Made by a program: the position numbers and the translations under genes. A stretch of DNA of 64,000 nucleotides from Lepisosteus oculatus (Eukaryota; Chordata; Actinopteri; Semionotiformes; Lepisosteidae): positions 14,069,001 through 14,133,000 of the forward strand of contig NC_090711.1 in NCBI RefSeq assembly GCF_040954835.1, given 5' to 3'. A model generated the notes under the pieces. That model searched no databases, was not told where the DNA came from, and saw only the letters and a list, made by a program, of their open reading frames with translations. The first letter of the stretch is position 1. Each line of letters begins with the position of its first letter. Of the stretch, positions 57,768-64,000 are shown piece by piece.

Positions 57768-60700
57768 AGTTTCTAAGCAAAAGAAGAGGTACATTTCAAG
57801 AGTTCATCCAGAAAACGAAAGAGACGCTATGCAAATAGTAAGTCGTGTTCTCTTTTCTTGTTCCAAACACTGCCATGCAAATCTCAAGTCACACGAGCCG
57901 AGGGTTAAGGTGCAGAGCTGTGACTTTCCCTGGCGCGGAGTGTCTTGAAGTGGGGAATTTTGAGAACTGGGTCAGGATGAGACAAACCTCAAAGCAGACA
58001 CGAGGTACAAACAAAGTGCTATTTTATTTTCAGCGCAGGAGCAGAAAATCCAACAAAACCTAACTCTTCAAGCCCCTGACTGCTTTCTTTAGTCCCTAAC
58101 TAACAAACTGGGCAGCTAAGCTCCTTACTAGTTTTCCATAAGTTTCTCTACAGGCCTCTTCCAGCTCTTTCCAAACTTGCAGTTCCGCCGGAGGATTTCC
58201 CACAGCATTCTGGGGAATGTTGTCCAGACAAGAATCTCCATTTTGTCAGGAGTCACTACCCTCCCATAATCTGTCATTGTGTGTCTATCTACAATTCCAA
58301 GAGTGTAGAGAATGCTTGGTTTATCTACTGACCAAATTACTATTATTTACATTATTTCCTTAGTTAACTTTTAGATGACCCTTAGTGCTAAACGGAAATG
58401 GATAATTTTCTACTAGTCAGGGCTGTTAGAATTAAATTACTGTTCCCCTTTCTGTGTCTAATGTCTGATCACTGTGATGCCAGCTTGTTTAAAGGGAATG
58501 GTTTTCCTGGTTCTTACAGGTGTTTTTATTTTGAGCATTCAGCTTGTTTTACCTTAAGTTTTGTACCTTAACACTGGTTACTGATTTAACTACTTGACCT
58601 TCAGAGAGACCCCAAGCCAGTTTCCATTTCCACCCTTTGAAAACCAGCACGTCTTGCATCTCGAATTGCAGAAGTCAAACCTGCAACGAAGACGCAAGCA
58701 AAGCAGAATGCATGCAGATACTCAGATCAGTTTGATAGCGATGAACTGTTTTCTCTCCTGCTAACGCTTATTCTTAATTTCCTTACAGCTCTGAAGCGGT
58801 TTCTCTCCTGGAGATGGATCGGACAAAACACACAGCTAACAACAACCACGTAGGTCTTCGTTGTCCTTCTAACAGCTTCATAGGTTTGACCTTTCAAGCA
58901 GTGAGATGTATATCTGGCCACCCGCAGCTCTGCCTACTTAAGACATACAAATGTAGATTGGATTGTCTCAGAGTAGCATGACCAGCAAATCACAATCTCC
59001 TGTCCAGTCTGTGAGGTTATGAGTCTGTGTGAGAGTGAGTGTAAATGGCATTTGTTTCATTTACAACCGAAATATTGAACATCAAAATCTCAAGCTTAAA
59101 CAACCTTAAAGCTAACACAGACTATCCCTTCTCTATAGAAATCAAATAAGCCAAATAGAAAAGCACTTTCAGAGAGGTTCCCTTGCAGTTCCTCATCTCT
59201 CTCTGCACGGGCACTGGAGATTTGCATGATCAATTGCCAAGAAACCTTTTTAACGAGTGCACTACTGTTAAAAAATCTTTACTATTTTCTCAGCACTGGA
59301 GTCGGAATAAGCGACCTGCCCCTCTTTTGAAAAAGAAGAAACTCCAAACTTGCCAAAAGTGGAAACCTTTAAACCCATTTTAGAGTCTCTTAAAGTAGCA
59401 CACTGAAGGATATGTGTGGCACTTCACACAGTTTTCTAGCTAGGAAGAAAACTGAAGAAAATTGAGGATGGGAGCATTTTCTGATAAATTGATATGAGTA
59501 CTTTTGTCCCAGTGTTTTAAGCAGCATTACTAACACTTTATCCACTAGAGCAATACTAGATCTACTGGCGCTTGCCTGCCTTGTCACAATCTCAAGTGAT
59601 CTCTGGGATTTGTAAGTATGGAAGTAAGTTTTTGTGCCAGCAACTTGTAGCTCCAGCCTGAATGCAGTGACTCTTTCCTCAAGCCCCTGGCTCACGCAGG
59701 TGATGTTAGGCCAAGTGATTTTGACCAAATTATCAGCCACCTGTACCCATGACAGCAGTTAGTGGTGACGATAACTGATTATTTTGCATAGCATCTTTCA
59801 TGTTGCATCTCAAGGAGCTGAAAGGTGATGTTCTCTGGTTCCAGCAACATGACATTCTGCAGACCCCTTCAGTGATTACTGTTGTTACTAATTGATTTGC
59901 CCGAGCAGACATTTGTGCTCATTTCTATAGCTGGATATCTTACCGGAGTAATTAGTGTGAAGCAACTTGCTTGAGGGTACAACACCTGGGATTGTGTTGT
60001 GCACAACGCACTTTGTCTCACCTGGGATTAGAACCCACAACCGGCCCTGTTACCGGAGTCCAGCACCACACTGCTGCCCATATGACTGTTTCCAAGATTT
60101 TGAAATTGCCCAAAAGTAAGATTCTGGATATGGTAAAATTTTGAGTTCACCTCAGTGGCTGGAGCTCTGTGTGAAGAGTCTTTTGTTAAAGACCCCCCCG
60201 ATGTGAAACTGAAGTCTGTTCAGGACGTCCTGTGCAGTGATTGTTTAATACGGCTCCCTCTCTCCTCTAGCTTCGGGTATCCTCTTCCACTGATGTCAAT
60301 CTGGGACCGTCTGCCAATCCACAGTGAGTCAATGTTCCCCTCTAATTTTTAATGGCTTATGTGCGCAAAAAAATTCAAGTTGTGCAATTTCACTTGTGCG
60401 CACTAAACTACGTGTATGTAAAATTGTAAACCTGAAATTATTTTTTGTTAATATAGTCATTCACATAGAAGCATAGAGATTTAAAAGACCGGGAGAGCTA
60501 TTCAGGGAGCCCAGTCATAGAGACTGAGTGTCCAGCGAGCATGAGCAGGGAGGTAAGAGACTAGGAGAGCAGAGATATCGATGATCAAGTAGCAATATTA
60601 ATGCACACAGCCAAGTTGAGCCTCTGGAAGGCAGTCCCATGTGGCCAATTTAGCATTTTTCAATTGACGACCGTGTTTGGTTTATCATCATTTTTTGGGG

Positions 60701-63700
60701 GGGAATTTAATTTTTTGTGCGCAGTTCAATTTCCTATCTGCGCTGATTTCATAACCTGTGTGCGCAGGCACATGCGCACAACTTAGAGGGAACATTGCAG
60801 TGACTGTTGTGTATTGAGCATCTGCTGTACATCCCACATAGTTATGTCATGAAGTCATTTTTGAGTATTCGCTACCAGGTTTGGTAACTTCCCATGTGTG
60901 AGAGTTATTTTTCAGTTATTCTAACATGGCTCTTCTCTAGTTAAAGTGTTTTTTTTTTAAACAGTCCCCTTGAGAAACCTAGAGCTCTATGAAATTGCTA
61001 GCCCTGTGTCATTGCGATCATCAGGGGAACTGATGAGAGTGTAGCTGGATTAGTAAGGAGGAGTGTGCTCGGCAGTGATTTTAAGAGCTCTTTTACAAGA
61101 CGAGCTTGTGAAGCATCATACAAAGAGCAAGCCCATTTTTATCCGTAATCGCACAGACATTTTGCTGCTTGATGATCCATTTGCAAACCTCCTGGTGGTT
61201 GCATGTCCACCTGTGAAGTGCATTCTGGGGCAGAATGAACTGCTCTTTCACTGCTGTCCACAAACGCGTTTCCCAAGAAACAGCCCTAAGAAAACTGTAA
61301 ATAGAAAATATTCCACCTTTCCATTTGTTTCTACAAAGTTGTATACAACTTTTTTTTCCCTCTTACTCTAAATAGGGTGATGTAGGAAACGTGCAGCTTA
61401 TGATACTCTGAGTAGAAGCAGAGCAAATAGTTGTGCCAGGAGAATTTAGTCTGTACTGCAAGGAGAAGGACAGTCATTAGTCTGTGTTTGGGTCTTTGGT
61501 TTCTGTGATGCACCATTGTGAAACCACACAAACACAAAGGAACAACCACAGAGAACATCATAATATTATTAATGTCAATAGTTACACTGAAAGATGCTGG
61601 TTAGGGCGAAATGCTTGTTTTCAAAATCAAGTTGGCCTTAGTACACAAAACTGCTTTACTTGTGCTTTTCTTGAAAGTATATCACAAATTCAGCTCTTGG
61701 ATGGAAGTCAGTAAGTTGGCAGACTCTTTGTTTTGGGAGTGTTGCAAGAATCCCCTTGATCAGTGTTGCACACAGCAGCACACAGTGGCACATGCCATTT
61801 TCTAAAATCTAAAATCAATCTATTGCAATATTAACCACACTCGGCATAGCCATTGGCCTGCAGAATCCTTGAGCTCTTCAGGAAAAAAAAAAGTGAGCTG
61901 GATATTTTTTATTTAGATGGAAAAACAATAGTTCATACCATAAATGAGATTCATCTAGACATTGGGGGAAAAAAAGTCATTCACCTAAAGATGGAAAGAA
62001 TTGTATATTACAGCAATCCCAAATGCATCTCAAAATACCAAGTATGCTGTTCAGGGATAATCAAACTCATCCCCTTGCACACTTCTGTTGAAATGGGGCC
62101 CATGATTTTGGGAATCTCGCAATTCTGGGACAGTTCTTACGCACTGCCTCACAGAAATCAGTTTAATCCCCTATTGCTGCCTTTCCATCTCTTCAGAGCC
62201 TTAAAACCTACAGTAGCTCAAAGCGAAGTTATTTGTATCCAGCACAGTGAGATGCAGACCTCTTTGCATCTAACTCAGAAGGATTTCAGGATTAGATTGT
62301 ATATAATACTTCTTGTTCCTTGGTTGTTTCCTTAGAGCCAGACCTACAGACTTTGATTTCCTAACTGTGATTGGGAAAGGAACTTTTGGGAAGGTATGGT
62401 GACCTCTTGCATTACAAGAATATATGATATGCCTGATATACCTTGCACACGATATACCTTGCAACTCACAACTGGCAGCCCACTGAATTTCAGCAGGGGT
62501 GAGCCTGGAGACCTCCTGAATAAGCTTAGGTTGCTGCTGGAAGAGGTGTTAGTGGGACCTGTAGGGGGCGCTCATCCTGCGGTCTGTGTGGATCTTAATG
62601 CCCCAGTATAGTGACAGGGACACTATACTGTAAAAAGGTGCTGTCCTTCGGATGAGACGTAAAACTGAGGTCCTGACTCTCTGTGGAATTAAAAATCCCA
62701 GGGTGCTTCTCGAAAAGAGTAGGGGTGTAACCCTGATGTCCTGGCCAAATTTCCCATTGGCCCGTACCAATCATGGCCTCCTAATAATCCCCATCTATGA
62801 ATTGGCTCCATTACTCTGCTCTCCTCCCCACTGATAGCTGATGTGTGGTGAGAGTACTGGTGTATTATTCAGGTGGGGCTGCACACTGGTGGTGGTAGAG
62901 GGGATCCTCATTACCTGTAAAAACGCTTTGAGTGGAGTGTCCAGAAAAGTGCTATATAAGTGTTATTAACAATATGCTTTATATTTCTTGATCTTTGCAT
63001 GAAGTGTGCTTCACGAATGAAGTCAAACGAGTTGAAATTAGTGAGCTTGGCTCTCTGGTGACAAAGAAGCACAGTATTGGAGAACTGAATAGAGAGGTAA
63101 CTGTCTGAGATATCTGATTGAGATTAGGAGATATTTCACTGTGGGCGTCACTGTCTTTCAGGTGCTGCTAGCCAAGCGGAAATCGGACCACAAGTTTTAT
63201 GCTGTGAAAGTTCTGCAGAAAAAAGTCATACTGAAGAAAAAAGAGGTTGGACATCATGCTTGCCACGCGGCTTGCTTTCGGTCAATCTAGTTCAATCTGC
63301 CTGTTTAGTTCTACCTTATGTTAAAAGTCCCTTCATTATCGGAAACAACCTGTTTCCCTGCTTGGTTTCAGATGCCAAGGAGTGTTTTCAGAAAATGATA
63401 TCCCGTAATCTAATCAGTCTTGCTTGCAGTTGTCCGGCCAACAGAGTACAAAGGACAGAACTTCACACTTGTTTTGAGAAGATGATAATTTACCTCTGTT
63501 ACATACTTTTACAATACTTTGTTTTTCCACCCTGTTTATTTTGAACACCCCGTGTCCTGTTTTCCACCTTCCTTGCCAATCTGTTCAGCTCGCGTTTGTG
63601 CCCTGTATGCAGTGGATCCTTTGCCTCTAAAATCTGCAAGACCTTCCTTGACATGGCTGGAAAAATGCACACACGCTGTTGACAGGAAAGCTGTAAATTC

Positions 63701-63980
63701 ATGTCTCATGGAATCAACACCACCCTGAATCCCTTCAATAGGCTGTGGATGAGATCTAGTGACAAAGGGTTTGTTGGTGACGAATGCTGGCAGAATCTTC
63801 CACTTGGGTCACTTTCTTTCTATGAGAACGTGCTCTTTGTCTTACCAGCAAAAGAACATCATGGCCGAGCGCAACGTGCTGCTGAAGAGCTTGAAACACC
63901 CTTTCCTGGTGGGGCTGCACTATTCCTTCCAGACCGCCGAGAAGCTCTACTTTGTTCTGGACTACGTGAATGGCGGGGAG
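57768..63980 (+). CDS. sgk2: Serum/glucocorticoid-regulated kinase 2 (partial, 3' part outside window)
   Basis: AGC-family Ser/Thr kinase acting downstream of PI3K/PDK1 on ion transport. Six exons were found, all in frame: 57768-57837, 58789-58849, 60271-60323, 62336-62393, 63162-63245 and 63849-63980. The first exon starts in phase 1 and encodes [20 protein letters not shown], close to the SGK1 FMKQRRMGLNDFIQK motif. Next come a linker ([20 protein letters not shown]) and the SGK signature NLGPSANP, followed by PTDFDF. The kinase N-lobe shows the glycine loop GKGTFG, the ATP lysine in AVKVLQKK and the helix-C region with ERNVLL. The last exon ends at YVNGGE. The remainder of the domain and the hydrophobic motif lie beyond the edge. 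Assignment to SGK2 rather than SGK1 or SGK3 rests mainly on the position next to l3mbtl1. The exon carrying the start codon was not found. Confidence 0.85.
57838..58788 (+). other. sgk2: sgk2 intron after the N-terminal motif exon
   Basis: GTAAGT donor. No repeat or other feature recognised. Confidence 0.6.
58850..60270 (+). other. sgk2: sgk2 intron
   Basis: GTAGGT donor and CTCTCCTCTAG acceptor. Near 59960-60085 lies a minus-oriented tRNA-SINE-like scrap (GGGATTAGAACCCACAACC). Confidence 0.55.
60330..60797. mobile_element. hAT-type MITE at an sgk2 splice donor
   Basis: Terminal inverted repeats: CAATGTTCCCCTCTAA at 60330 and TTAGAGGGAACATTG ending at 60797. It is flanked by an 8-bp duplication, CAGTGAGT (60322-60329) and CAGTGACT (60798-60805), with 7 of 8 bases matching as expected for hAT elements. 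The left duplication is the last two exon bases plus the intron donor GTGAGT. The interior is rich in TGTGCGC/GCGCACA motifs and has no transposase. Confidence 0.82.
60806..62335 (+). other. sgk2: sgk2 intron before the glycine-loop exon
   Basis: No supported feature. A 160-codon frame at 61853-62335 runs up to the splice acceptor by chance and has no domain. Confidence 0.5.
62450..62967 (+). repeat. 5S-derived SINE in sgk2 intron
   Basis: GCAACTCACAACTGGCAGCC, then a shortened 5S-like head, and a body (GTGGGACCTGTAGGGGGCGC, CCCCAGTATAGTGACAGGGA). The tail is GCTTTGAGTGGAGTGTCC then GTGCTATATAAGTGTTATT. It starts 57 bp after the donor of the glycine-loop exon. Confidence 0.88.
63246..63848 (+). 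other. sgk2: sgk2 intron, donor GTTGGA
   Basis: The donor after KKKE is GAG/GTTGGA, weak at positions +3 to +6. The acceptor is GTCTTACCAG. No other feature. Confidence 0.65.
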
Positions 63981-64000
63981 GTACTGTATGGCTTTAGGGA

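Overview
The window is vertebrate nuclear DNA, most likely from a ray-finned fish. The genes have many short exons with GT-AG introns and CpG-rich promoters. The repeats are of fish type: a 5S-rRNA-headed SINE, tRNA-headed SINEs, and decayed Tc1, hAT and piggyBac elements. I cannot name the species. A non-teleost fish such as gar or bowfin would fit the compact, human-like gene order, but that is a guess.

Three genes lie head to tail on the + strand: srsf6 (splicing factor), l3mbtl1 (MBT-domain chromatin reader) and sgk2 (AGC-family kinase, cut by the right edge). From general knowledge this is the order on human 20q13.1 (SRSF6, L3MBTL1, SGK2). Exon joins were checked by hand. srsf6 joins in frame to 367 codons plus stop, l3mbtl1 to 838 codons plus stop, and the six sgk2 exons found keep one frame up to the window edge.

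Layout: 1-13,680 is gene-free and built largely of repeats (5S-SINE, Tc1 relic, tRNA-SINEs, piggyBac MITE, probable LINE scrap, foldback repeat). 13,680-19,080 holds srsf6 with its CpG-island promoter; intron 2 contains a plausible poison exon. 19,460-46,815 holds l3mbtl1, with a non-coding first exon, 21 coding exons and a 3'UTR; its introns carry SINEs, two copies of an LTR-like element in opposite orientations, two piggyBac MITEs and a 40-bp minisatellite. 46,815-57,767 is intergenic or 5'-intronic to sgk2, and sgk2 exon 1 was not located. 57,768-63,980 holds sgk2 exons from the SGK N-terminal motif to the middle of the kinase N-lobe.

The genes have separate jobs: SR-protein splicing control, methyl-lysine chromatin compaction and PI3K-dependent kinase signalling. 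I see no operon-like or shared function. No new gene system was found. The most informative oddities are a hAT element whose target-site duplication includes the splice donor of an sgk2 exon, an SGK1-like N-terminus on the sgk2 locus, and foldback repeats with a hammerhead-like core typical of Penelope-like elements.
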